Source: Thermoplasmata archaeon
GTDB taxonomy: Archaea; Thermoplasmatota; Penumbrarchaeia; Penumbrarchaeales; EX4484-36
NCBI GenBank assembly: GCA_021160765.1
Contig: JAGHBW010000174.1
Coordinates: forward strand, 1 to 5,802
Direction of reading: 5' to 3'
Length of the DNA: 5,802 bases
The position numbers and the translations under genes are program-made. This document shows positions 1 to 5,477 of this stretch, one piece after another (position 1 is the stretch's first letter; each line of letters opens with the position of its first letter). The notes beneath the pieces were generated by a model. That model was given only the letters and a program-made list of their open reading frames with translations, was not told where the DNA came from and did not search any database.

Positions 1-1
1 A

Positions 2-202
2 TATATACGGTACAGCTCGGAGGGGAGCCAGAAAGACTTTAAGATAGATTGGACGGAGGAGCTAAAGAGCATAATGATAAAGATCGTTAAGGAGATAAGA
101 GAGGCAGATGAGGGGAAGAGGGAGGTGCACAGAAATCATAGACGCCCTGGAAAGTGCAGGCACTGTTCTCGCAGGGAGGTGTGTCCAGAGAGGCTTGACT
201 GA
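2..202 (+). CDS. Cas4-like RecB-family Fe-S nuclease, C-terminal fragment (5' end outside window)
   Basis: An open frame runs from the left edge to TGA at 200-202, giving 66 residues without an internal stop. The end of the fragment carries H46, P49, then C52-x2-C55-x5-C61-P62, followed by ERLD. In the Cas4/Dna2/AddB nuclease group, three cysteines near the C-terminus join one upstream cysteine to bind a 4Fe-4S cluster, and that spacing fits. Before the motif comes a charged stretch (residues 10-36) of the beta-strand plus long-helix kind that precedes the cluster in Cas4. The RecB-type catalytic core (Asp, Glu-x-Lys) and the first cysteine would lie outside the window. Family members are DNA exonucleases; some serve CRISPR spacer acquisition, but stand-alone copies are common in archaea and no CRISPR repeat is visible here. 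The stop codon directly abuts that of the convergent rpl15e. Assignment rests on the cysteine motif alone. Confidence 0.72.
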   Translation, partial: YIRYSSEGSQKDFKIDWTEELKSIMIKIVKEIREADEGKREVHRNHRRPGKCRHCSRREVCPERLD

Positions 203-793
203 TCACTTACCCCTTCTTCCATGTGCCCTCAGGGAGGGGCGCACCTTCTCCGCACCCTTACCCTTCCACCTAAGACCCCTTGCCTTCTTACCGGCGGAGG
301 TCAAACCACGGAAGACGCGCCTCTTATGCTGTGCTTCCAGTATCCAGTTTATCTTTCTATCAGACTTGATCACCGGATGGAACGGGTCCACCATGATTAC
401 CTCAAAGAACTTCTGCTTTCCATCCTCCCCAACCCAATAAGAGTTTAGAACCTCAAGGTTTGGATACTTCCTCTGAGCCCTCTCCTCTGCGATCCACTGA
501 AGGTTTTTCCCCACCTTTATCTTCTTTATACCCTTTCTCTTGGGCCTTCTTCCCTTTCTTATAGCCCTTTTTCGGAAGGAGCCCTTTCGCACCTTTACCC
601 TTACAACAACATATCCCTGCTTCGCCTTATAACCAAGACTTCTGGCCCTGTCAAGACGGGTCGGTCTTTCAACACGGGCGATTGTGGGACCGTGACGCCA
701 TTCAATAAGCCTCTGACGCCAGATCTCCCTCATTTCTCCCTCTTTGGGCCTCTTCCACTGCTCTGCGATATAGCGATAGACTGACTTTGACAT
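203..793 (-). CDS. rpl15e: 50S ribosomal protein L15e
   Basis: This is the archaeal/eukaryotic large-subunit protein L15e (eL15), a basic rRNA-binding protein with no bacterial counterpart. The 196-residue product is almost collinear with archaeal L15e. It begins SKSVYRYIAEQW, carries RPTRLDRARSLGYKAKQG near residue 45, then EVLNSYWVGEDGKQKFFEV, and ends FRGLTSAGKKARGLR with KGAEKVRPSLRAHG. The length matches the usual 194-196 residues. The frame stays open to an ATG at 865, but the added N-terminus (rich in Pro, Gly and Cys) resembles no L15e. Of the two ATGs at 799 and 793, 793 is preferred because GGAGGA at 805-800 then sits 6 bases away; it would touch the ATG at 799. The gene has its own TATA box and a structured GC-rich leader, and its stop abuts the convergent nuclease gene. 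Confidence 0.97.
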   Translation of the reverse strand: MSKSVYRYIAEQWKRPKEGEMREIWRQRLIEWRHGPTIARVERPTRLDRARSLGYKAKQGYVVVRVKVRKGSFRKRAIRKGRRPKRKGIKKIKVGKNLQWIAEERAQRKYPNLEVLNSYWVGEDGKQKFFEVIMVDPFHPVIKSDRKINWILEAQHKRRVFRGLTSAGKKARGLRWKGKGAEKVRPSLRAHGRRGK

Positions 794-799
794 ATTCAT

Positions 800-805
800 T
801 CCTCC
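800..805 (-). promoter_or_regulatory. Shine-Dalgarno site of rpl15e (decides the start)
   Basis: On the minus strand GGAGGA precedes the ATG at 793 by 6 bases. The same motif leaves no spacing to the in-frame ATG at 799, so it selects the downstream start. Confidence 0.75.
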
Positions 806-841
806 CCCGGGATTCACCCTCAGAGGGGAACATCCCCCGGG
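801..841 (-). promoter_or_regulatory. Structured 5' leader of rpl15e with two CCCGGGGGA repeats
   Basis: Read on the minus strand, the leader holds CCCGGGGGA twice: at 841-833, and at 811-803, where it runs into the Shine-Dalgarno site. Between the copies lies TCCCC (829-825). TCCCC can pair with GGGGA of the first copy (837-833) in a perfect 5-base-pair hairpin with a TGT loop. It could instead pair with GGGGA of the second copy (807-803) across a 17-base loop, which would cover the ribosome binding site. The two pairings exclude each other, as in attenuation switches. The pairing is visible in the sequence; regulation, for example by L15e itself, is inferred. Confidence 0.4.
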
Positions 842-862
842 CCTACTCACCCATGATAAAAC

Positions 863-873
863 CATATTTTAAC
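863..873 (-). promoter_or_regulatory. TATA box for rpl15e
   Basis: The minus strand reads TTAAAATATGG in a GC-rich neighbourhood. Transcription is expected about 25 bases downstream, near 843, giving a leader of about 50 bases that contains both CCCGGGGGA repeats. Confidence 0.55.
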
Positions 874-922
874 CTTTCTGAAGGTGAGTTTAACGATTTG
901 AAGGAGGTTCACCATCAGAAGT

Positions 923-930
923 ATTAAAAT
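923..930 (+). promoter_or_regulatory. TATA box for the mgtC-family gene
   Basis: ATTAAAAT ends 25 bases before the ATG at 955, placing the expected transcript start at or a base or two before the start codon. That fits a leaderless mRNA, and no Shine-Dalgarno motif stands in front of this ATG. Confidence 0.55.
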
Positions 931-954
931 AACCCGGGGTTCATATGATAAATT

Positions 955-1626
955 ATGCTAACGGATGGAGAAATTGTGCTGAGGCTAGTTCTAGCTGCAC
1001 TTATGGGGGGGATAATTGGTCTTGAGAGGGAGAGGCGAAGGTCCACAGCAGGCTTAAGGACTCACATGCTCGTCTCCCTTGGTTCATCCCTCCTTATGGT
1101 GATCTCAATACTAATCCCCGAAAGACTCGGTGGAACGGCCAATTACGGTGACTCCATAAGGCTCGCAGCTGGAGTGGTGACTGGGATAGGCTTTCTGGGC
1201 GCGGGGACAATAATAAAACACGGGAGCACCGTCAAGGGCCTAACCACCGCTGCCTCCATCTGGGTAGCATCCGCCCTGGGACTTACAATAGGGGCGGGGT
1301 TCATTTACATCGCGGCGGTTGTACTTCTCCTCATCATACTCGCCCTGATAGGTCTTAAAGGGATCGACAACTACCTGGCTAAGAAATATGGGATGCATAT
1401 CATTTACATGAAAGTTAGGGGTGTTGGAGGGAGACCGCCAGCCATCTCAAAACTGGGTTCCATGTTGGGCGGTAAACTCAGAAAGGTTGAGGTGATTGGT
1501 GTGGATGAGAATGGGATCATGGAGGTGGAGATCTTCACTGAGAGCACAAGCCAGGAGGAGCTAGCTTCACTCCTCTCAGAACTTGGAAGAAGCCCAGAGG
1601 TGGTTCGGCTGGAGGCCATCTACTGA
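955..1626 (+). CDS. MgtC/SapB-family integral membrane protein
   Basis: The 223-residue product has the MgtC-family signature. GLERERRR at 22-29 is followed by AGLRTHMLVSLG (32-43), then D66, R69 and AAGVVTGIGFLGAGTI (71-86), and VKGLTTAASIWVASALG (93-109). Hydrophobic stretches around 7-23, 37-55, 70-87, 98-115 and 117-134 suggest five membrane segments. Residues 147-223 form a soluble tail with the alternating beta-alpha pattern of the ACT-like domain found in full-length MgtC proteins. MgtC is linked to growth at low magnesium and survival in macrophages in Salmonella, where it acts on the ATP synthase; the archaeal role is unknown. The start follows a TATA box at leaderless distance. The last 7 bases overlap the convergent cytidylate kinase gene. 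Family assignment is firm, substrate and function are not. Confidence 0.93.
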   Translation: MLTDGEIVLRLVLAALMGGIIGLERERRRSTAGLRTHMLVSLGSSLLMVISILIPERLGGTANYGDSIRLAAGVVTGIGFLGAGTIIKHGSTVKGLTTAASIWVASALGLTIGAGFIYIAAVVLLLIILALIGLKGIDNYLAKKYGMHIIYMKVRGVGGRPPAISKLGSMLGGKLRKVEVIGVDENGIMEVEIFTESTSQEELASLLSELGRSPEVVRLEAIY

Positions 1627-2177
1627 ATGAGACCCCTTTTCCTGAGCTCCTTCAAGGCAATGTTAATCTCCTCCTCAGGTGATATGAAGGAGGTCTCTAT
1701 AATGAGATCGTACTGGGAGAGGTCGTAGATGTCTACGTCATAAATCTCCTGATACCTCTTCCTCTCGCTCTCTTCCCTCTCCTTCATCTTTTTCATTATG
1801 TGAGAGAGGTTTCCCCCCTCCCTCTCCCTTATCCTCTGCGCTCTTATTCTAGGATGGGCGTCCATCCAAATGGAGAAACACTCAATACCCTCTTTTTTAC
1901 CCAAAGGTCCAGTGAGCCTTCCCTCAGCCACTACATTCCCCTTTCTTATCTCCTCAAGCATCAGTCTGTCTAAACTGCGATCTATTTCAGGGTTCTCCTC
2001 CGCCAGGCGTGAGAACTCCTCCAATGTAAGACCCCTCCTCTTCGCCTCCTTTCTGAATATCTCTCCCGCATAGACGTATCTCAGGGAGAGCCTCTTTGCC
2101 AGCTCCTTTGAGAAGGTGGTCGTACCCGAGCCTGGAGGCCCCCCTACTGTAATGCGCAAAATTTTCTTTTCCGGCAC
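1620..2177 (-). CDS. cmk: Cytidylate kinase, archaeal type
   Basis: This enzyme phosphorylates CMP/dCMP to the diphosphate with ATP in pyrimidine nucleotide metabolism. The 185-residue length fits the archaeal family. The P-loop is GPPGSGTTT (residues 13-21), with Thr where most P-loops have Lys; as I recall, other archaeal Cmk proteins carry the same GTGTTT form. Next come AGEIFR (37-42) and LTLEEFSRLAEENPEIDRSLD (50-70), the NMP-binding part, then VVAEGRL (82-88). A lid-like Arg-rich stretch RIREREGG (115-122) is followed by RYQEIYDVDIYDLSQYDLII (141-160), strongly conserved in archaeal Cmk. The start is GTG at 2177-2175 with no Shine-Dalgarno site, about 26 bases from the centre of a TATA-like TTTTTATT, so translation is probably leaderless. 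The 3' end overlaps the MgtC-family gene by 7 bases. Confidence 0.93.
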   Translation of the reverse strand: MPEKKILRITVGGPPGSGTTTFSKELAKRLSLRYVYAGEIFRKEAKRRGLTLEEFSRLAEENPEIDRSLDRLMLEEIRKGNVVAEGRLTGPLGKKEGIECFSIWMDAHPRIRAQRIREREGGNLSHIMKKMKEREESERKRYQEIYDVDIYDLSQYDLIIETSFISPEEEINIALKELRKRGLIQ

Positions 2178-2184
2178 GGGAGGG

Positions 2185-2213
2185 AAAAATATTTTATCAA
2201 ATAAAAAGATATG
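2185..2213. promoter_or_regulatory. Divergent AT-rich promoter between cmk and the coiled-coil gene
   Basis: The 83-base gap between the divergent genes contains a 29-base block of nearly pure A/T. On the minus strand, TTTTTATT (2207-2200) lies about 26 bases before the GTG of cmk. On the plus strand, ATATTTTATC (2189-2198) or AAATAAAAAG (2199-2208) could place a transcript start near 2215-2233, leaving a short leader for the coiled-coil gene. Which plus-strand box is used cannot be told by eye. Confidence 0.5.
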
Positions 2214-2260
2214 TCGGCCGATTTGTTTCTACGGTCAAAAAAGAGGCAAGGGTATGAGGT

Positions 2261-4285
2261 ATGAGCGAGCCTGATTCCTCCATCCAAGAAAAAATACTCC
2301 GCTACACGGAAGAGATGAACAAGATAGCGGACATGCTAAAGAAAGTGAAGGGTGAACTCAAAAAAAGGGAAGAGAATCTGAAAAGACTTGAGGAGAAGAT
2401 CAAGGATTCTGAAAAGAAACTGAAGAAAAAGATAGAGGAGATAGAGAAGAAAGACCAGAAGATCAGAGAGCTGGAGGAGAGAATTGCGCTTAAGATGGAG
2501 GAACTCAAGATCCAGGAGAAAGAGCTTCACACGACCTCTGCCCTTGAGTTTCTGACATTTCTGGCAAGAGAGAAGGAACTCCAGGAGAAGGAGGCTCTCC
2601 TAAAAGAGGTCAACATAGATGATCTCAAAAAACAGATAGCTGAACTTCAGGAGAAGCTAAAGGAGAAGGAGGAGATCATAGAGGAACTTCTGAGCAAAGG
2701 CGGGGGGGCAGCGGTTGTCCCTGCGGAGGAGGCGGAAAAGATAAAGGAGCTTAAGGAAGAGCTCAAGAAGAGGGAAGAAGAGCTTCAGAGGAGGGAAGAG
2801 GAGCTTAGAAAGAGGGAGAATGAAGCCTTAAGCAAGGTTAAGGAGAGCGACAGAGACATAATGAAGATGGTAGAGGAGAGACAGGCCCAGCTGGAGAGAC
2901 TCGCTGAGGAGCTGAAGAAACAGAGGGAGGAGATAACTGCTGAGTACAGAAGGCTAGCAGATCTGGAGAGGAATCTAAAAGCGAAAGAGGCAGAGCTGGA
3001 AATGAAGGCAAAGACAATGGAGGTGGCTGCTGGTGGAGTCGGGGCCTCAGCGGAGGATTTAGAGAAAATAAGAAGAGACATAGAGGCGGAATACAACACC
3101 CGCCTTCAGATGCTGGAAGATTATTACAAACAGAAGATCAATACACTTCTTAAGAAGATTGAGGACCTGGAGGCAAGAAACGCAGAACTAATTACAGAGG
3201 CCGATCAGCTAGCACAGGAGAAGATGAGGGTAACGTTGATGGAGAGGGAACTCAGGGAGAGAATCAACGAACTCGCTTTTCAGGAGGAGAGACTTTCCCG
3301 CCAGCAGGAGATGCTAATAAAGGAAAGAAAGAAACTGGATGAGGAGAGGAAAAAGATTCAAGAGATGAAGGACAAGACGGGCTCTGTGGCTCTTTTAGAA
3401 AAGGTAAGAGAACAGGAGAAGATGCTGAAGGAGATGGAGAGAAAGCTCAAGGAGAAAGAAGAATTCCTCCGAAAGAAAGAGGAAGAATTAAGGATGATGG
3501 AGGGGAAAGTGATAGATAAGGGATTGATGCTGGAGGAGGAGGTGGAGAGGCAGAAGGCCCTGTCTAAATGCAGAACTGGAATCAGAAGGTTTGACGATCT
3601 TATGCTGGGTGGGCTTCCCTTCAATTCCAATTTCATACTCTACGGGCCGGCCTACTCCGGAAGAAAGACCTTTATTAACATCTTTGTGGCTGAGGGGCTT
3701 AAAAGGGGCATTCCTGCAATATACATTACCACACAGCACACCCCTGCTGAGATAAGGGAGATGCTTAGACACATACTGCCAAAGATTGAGTCCTACGAGG
3801 AGAAAGGGCTTCTGAAGTACGTGGACATCTACTCCAAACCCATGGGTCTTGAAGAGAACGACCCGAATACAATCTATGTGGACGGCCCAACCAATCTTGA
3901 CGGAATAAAAGATGCCATCTATTCCATTCAGAAGGATATTCAGAGCTATCCATATCACAGGCTTGTTATGTACAGCGCATCAACCCTTCTGGCATATGTG
4001 GAACCCATGCGTATATTCCGCTTTTTCCAGACACTAAACGCCAGGAACAAGATGATGAACGCTGTGGCGATATATGTGGTGGACCAGGGAATGCACGAAC
4101 CCGCAGTTATTCAGACACTGAAACACGTTATGAGCGGTTTCATAGAATTCAGGGTTTCCGAACAGAAATATCAGCTCAGGGTGGAGGGTGGGGGAGATGT
4201 CCTGTCAAGGGCCTGGATTGATTACGTCTTCACTGATAAGACCTTTGATCTTAGGGGCTCCTTCGCCCTTGACCACATACGTTAA
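2261..4285 (+). CDS. Long coiled-coil protein with C-terminal KaiC/RAD55-like (RecA-fold) domain, probably a pseudo-ATPase
   Basis: The 674-residue protein has no signal peptide or membrane segment and should be cytoplasmic. Residues 8-435 are almost entirely Glu/Lys/Arg/Leu heptads, that is coiled coil, broken near 91-98, 146-155, 254-265 and 371-378; the middle two breaks are Gly/Ala-rich. Residues 436-674 follow the KaiC/GvpD/RAD55 fold: RTGIRRFDDLMLGGLP (438-453), a P-loop position GPAYSGRKT (462-470), FVAEGLKRG (475-483), YITTQHTPAEIR (488-499), and LVMYSAS (568-574) at the Walker B position. The usual residues are missing in all three: GKT is GRK, the paired Glu after YVTL is Q492-H493, and the Walker B Asp is Y571. 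ATP hydrolysis is therefore unlikely. ATG 2261 has GAGGT only 1 base ahead; an out-of-frame ATG lies 7 bases upstream. The gene forms an operon with the downstream HTH-Nudix gene. Function unknown; a scaffold or cytoskeletal role is conceivable. Confidence 0.85.
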   Translation: MSEPDSSIQEKILRYTEEMNKIADMLKKVKGELKKREENLKRLEEKIKDSEKKLKKKIEEIEKKDQKIRELEERIALKMEELKIQEKELHTTSALEFLTFLAREKELQEKEALLKEVNIDDLKKQIAELQEKLKEKEEIIEELLSKGGGAAVVPAEEAEKIKELKEELKKREEELQRREEELRKRENEALSKVKESDRDIMKMVEERQAQLERLAEELKKQREEITAEYRRLADLERNLKAKEAELEMKAKTMEVAAGGVGASAEDLEKIRRDIEAEYNTRLQMLEDYYKQKINTLLKKIEDLEARNAELITEADQLAQEKMRVTLMERELRERINELAFQEERLSRQQEMLIKERKKLDEERKKIQEMKDKTGSVALLEKVREQEKMLKEMERKLKEKEEFLRKKEEELRMMEGKVIDKGLMLEEEVERQKALSKCRTGIRRFDDLMLGGLPFNSNFILYGPAYSGRKTFINIFVAEGLKRGIPAIYITTQHTPAEIREMLRHILPKIESYEEKGLLKYVDIYSKPMGLEENDPNTIYVDGPTNLDGIKDAIYSIQKDIQSYPYHRLVMYSASTLLAYVEPMRIFRFFQTLNARNKMMNAVAIYVVDQGMHEPAVIQTLKHVMSGFIEFRVSEQKYQLRVEGGGDVLSRAWIDYVFTDKTFDLRGSFALDHIR

Positions 4286-4287
4286 AG

Positions 4288-4995
4288 GTGGCTCCCTTGA
4301 AGTACGAGGGCAAGATATGGCTCAATGTTGATGGTCTGGAGATAGGTGTGGGTAGGATAGAACTTCTCAAATCCTTGAAGAGAACCGGTTCAATCTCATC
4401 CGCCGCTAAGGAACTTTCCATGAGCTACCGCTACACCTGGGAGATTGTGAAAAGAATGGCTGCTCTCAACCCCCCACTAGTCAAAATAAAAAGAGGAGGT
4501 CCCGGGGGGGTTGAGGTCACAGAGGAGGGGGAGAGAATCATTAACGAATTCTGCAGGGTTAAAGATGCTGTGAGGAGGATACTGGCCTATGGACCGGCCC
4601 CATCCCTCACAGTGGATGGGGTTGTTGTAAAGGGGAAGGAGGTTCTTCTGGTCAGAAGAGCGAATGATCCTTTCCGCGGCATGTGGGCCCTCCCCGGGGG
4701 CTTCGTCAATTACGGGGAGAGGCTTGAGGAGGCGGTCATAAGGGAGGTTAAGGAGGAGACAGGGCTTGATTGTTCTGTGAAAAGGTTCATCGGCTTTGCT
4801 GATAAACCAGACAGAGATCCCCGGGGGCATACCATTTCCGCCGTATTTTTGCTTGAGGTTCGGGGAGGAGAGATAAAAGGGGGTGATGACGCCTCAGAAG
4901 CCAGGTTCTTTCCCCTCAAGGATTTGCCACCTCTGGCTTTTGACCACGCTGAGATCCTTAAGAGATCAATACCTCTCCTTAAGAAGCCTAGATAG
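4288..4995 (+). CDS. ModE-type winged-HTH / Nudix hydrolase fusion, ADP-ribose pyrophosphatase-like
   Basis: Two domains are visible in 235 residues. Residues 8-100 match the ModE N-terminal DNA-binding domain: KIWLNVDGLEIGVGRIELL, then RTGSISSAAKELSMSYRYTW (32-51), a wing at KRGGPGGVEVTEEGE (68-82) and a helix. The molybdate-binding TOBE part of ModE is absent. Residues 106-228 are a Nudix hydrolase. The Nudix box (138-160) is complete: G138, E144, R152-E153, E156-E157 and G159 all sit at consensus spacing. LLVRRANDPFRGMWALPGGF before it, P174, DPRGHT (177-182) and LAFDHAEIL (216-224) are shared with archaeal ADP-ribose pyrophosphatases. The start is either GTG 4288, 2 bases after the upstream stop, or TTG 4297, which has AAAGGTG 6 bases ahead and gives the usual short ModE N-terminus. 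Translation is probably coupled to the coiled-coil gene. The 3' end overlaps the convergent regulator by 30 bases. Confidence 0.9.
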   Translation: MAPLKYEGKIWLNVDGLEIGVGRIELLKSLKRTGSISSAAKELSMSYRYTWEIVKRMAALNPPLVKIKRGGPGGVEVTEEGERIINEFCRVKDAVRRILAYGPAPSLTVDGVVVKGKEVLLVRRANDPFRGMWALPGGFVNYGERLEEAVIREVKEETGLDCSVKRFIGFADKPDRDPRGHTISAVFLLEVRGGEIKGGDDASEARFFPLKDLPPLAFDHAEILKRSIPLLKKPR

Positions 4996-5421
4996 ATGCT
5001 CCAGATCCTGCTGATACACCTCTAGAACTGCCTCTGCCTTCTTCAGTGTGATGTTAAAGGCCATCCTGAAGTCCTCAAACTTCAGTTTGTAGGCCTTCCT
5101 TGTCCTCCTTCCAGCTGATTCTTCTGGAAGCCCCTCCACCTCCACCTGAAGCTCGTCCAGAACCTCGTATCCTTTTAACTTGTTGAGGTAGTTGTAAAGG
5201 GTAGGACGGTTTGTGGAGAGTAGGTCAAGTAACTCATCCACCGTGAATGCTCTGTTCGGATGTGCCAGAAAACATTCCATAAGTAGCCTGTATCCAAGAT
5301 TTTTGGGGTTCTCCTCAGGGATATATCCAATGTACCTCAAGAACTTCAGCATTGCCAGCTCCAGGTTTTTGAGGTCTTTAAGCGATGGCTCATCAACCAG
5401 AACAAAGGTAAAACCCACCAT
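4966..5421 (-). CDS. Winged-helix transcriptional regulator, family not identified
   Basis: The 151-residue protein contains one winged helix-turn-helix. Helix 1 covers about 41-56 (NLGYRLLMECFLAHPN), helix 2 about 60-69 (TVDELLDLLS) and the recognition helix about 71-88 (NRPTLYNYLNKLKGYEVL). A basic wing follows at 92-114 (GRRTRKAYKLK). Residues 116-150 form a long amphipathic helix of the type that dimerises such regulators. Residues 11-36 are an extra N-terminal helical part. There is no ligand domain or cysteine cluster, so the signal sensed is unknown. ATG 5421 follows a good TATA box at near-leaderless distance, and a 27-base inverted repeat covers the start codon, which suggests autoregulation. 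The last 30 bases run antisense to the end of the HTH-Nudix gene. I do not recognise the exact family; DNA binding is the only confident inference. Confidence 0.85.
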   Translation of the reverse strand: MVGFTFVLVDEPSLKDLKNLELAMLKFLRYIGYIPEENPKNLGYRLLMECFLAHPNRAFTVDELLDLLSTNRPTLYNYLNKLKGYEVLDELQVEVEGLPEESAGRRTRKAYKLKFEDFRMAFNITLKKAEAVLEVYQQDLEHLSRLLKERY

Positions 5422-5443
5422 TTAATCACCATAGTTAAATGGT
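5417..5443. promoter_or_regulatory. Candidate operator: 9-base inverted repeat over the regulator start
   Basis: ACCATTTAA (5417-5425) and TTAAATGGT (5435-5443) are perfect inverted copies separated by 9 bases. The element lies between the TATA box and the start codon of the winged-helix gene and includes the ATG. A dimer bound here would block initiation. The arms are seen directly; binding by the adjacent regulator is inferred. Confidence 0.6.
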
Positions 5444-5446
5444 ATC

Positions 5447-5456
5447 CTTATATAAA
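5447..5456 (-). promoter_or_regulatory. TATA box for the winged-helix regulator
   Basis: The minus strand reads TTTATATAAG, close to the archaeal TATA consensus. Its centre lies about 30 bases from the ATG at 5421, so the expected transcript start falls inside the inverted repeat a few bases before the start codon. Confidence 0.7.
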
Positions 5457-5477
5457 AAGGGTGTTGATGTATTATGT

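Noticed and set aside
108..448. Two plus-strand open frames over the left end and rpl15e
   Set aside because: They run antisense to rpl15e and across the end of the nuclease frame, and their translations have no recognisable domain.
698..833. Upstream overlapping frame (ATG at 833, about 43 codons) in the rpl15e leader
   Set aside because: It overlaps the start of rpl15e out of frame and has no recognisable product; more likely chance.
794..865. In-frame extension of L15e to the ATG at 865
   Set aside because: The added 24 residues (Pro/Gly/Cys-rich) match no L15e N-terminus, the ATG lies at the TATA box, and a good Shine-Dalgarno site marks the start at 793.
901..908. Perfect Shine-Dalgarno-like AAGGAGGT upstream of the MgtC-family gene
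   Set aside because: No ATG, GTG or TTG lies within the next 16 bases, the mgtC start is 46 bases on, and a TATA box in between puts this motif outside the transcript.
883..913. Inverted repeat GGTGA ... TCACC between the divergent promoters
   Set aside because: Five-base arms with a 21-base loop are expected by chance in this gap.
2115..2141. Missing Lys in the P-loop of cytidylate kinase as a sign of inactivity
   Set aside because: From memory, the GTGTTT form is normal for archaeal Cmk, and all other family motifs are intact.
2302..3958. Several minus-strand open frames inside the coiled-coil gene
   Set aside because: Their Ser/Phe/Leu-rich text is the mirror of Glu/Lys/Arg heptad codons; purine-rich coiled-coil genes leave such stop-free antisense frames.
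4052..4058. Box C-like ATGATGA as part of a C/D guide RNA
   Set aside because: It lies inside the coiled-coil gene and no CTGA box is found at suitable spacing.
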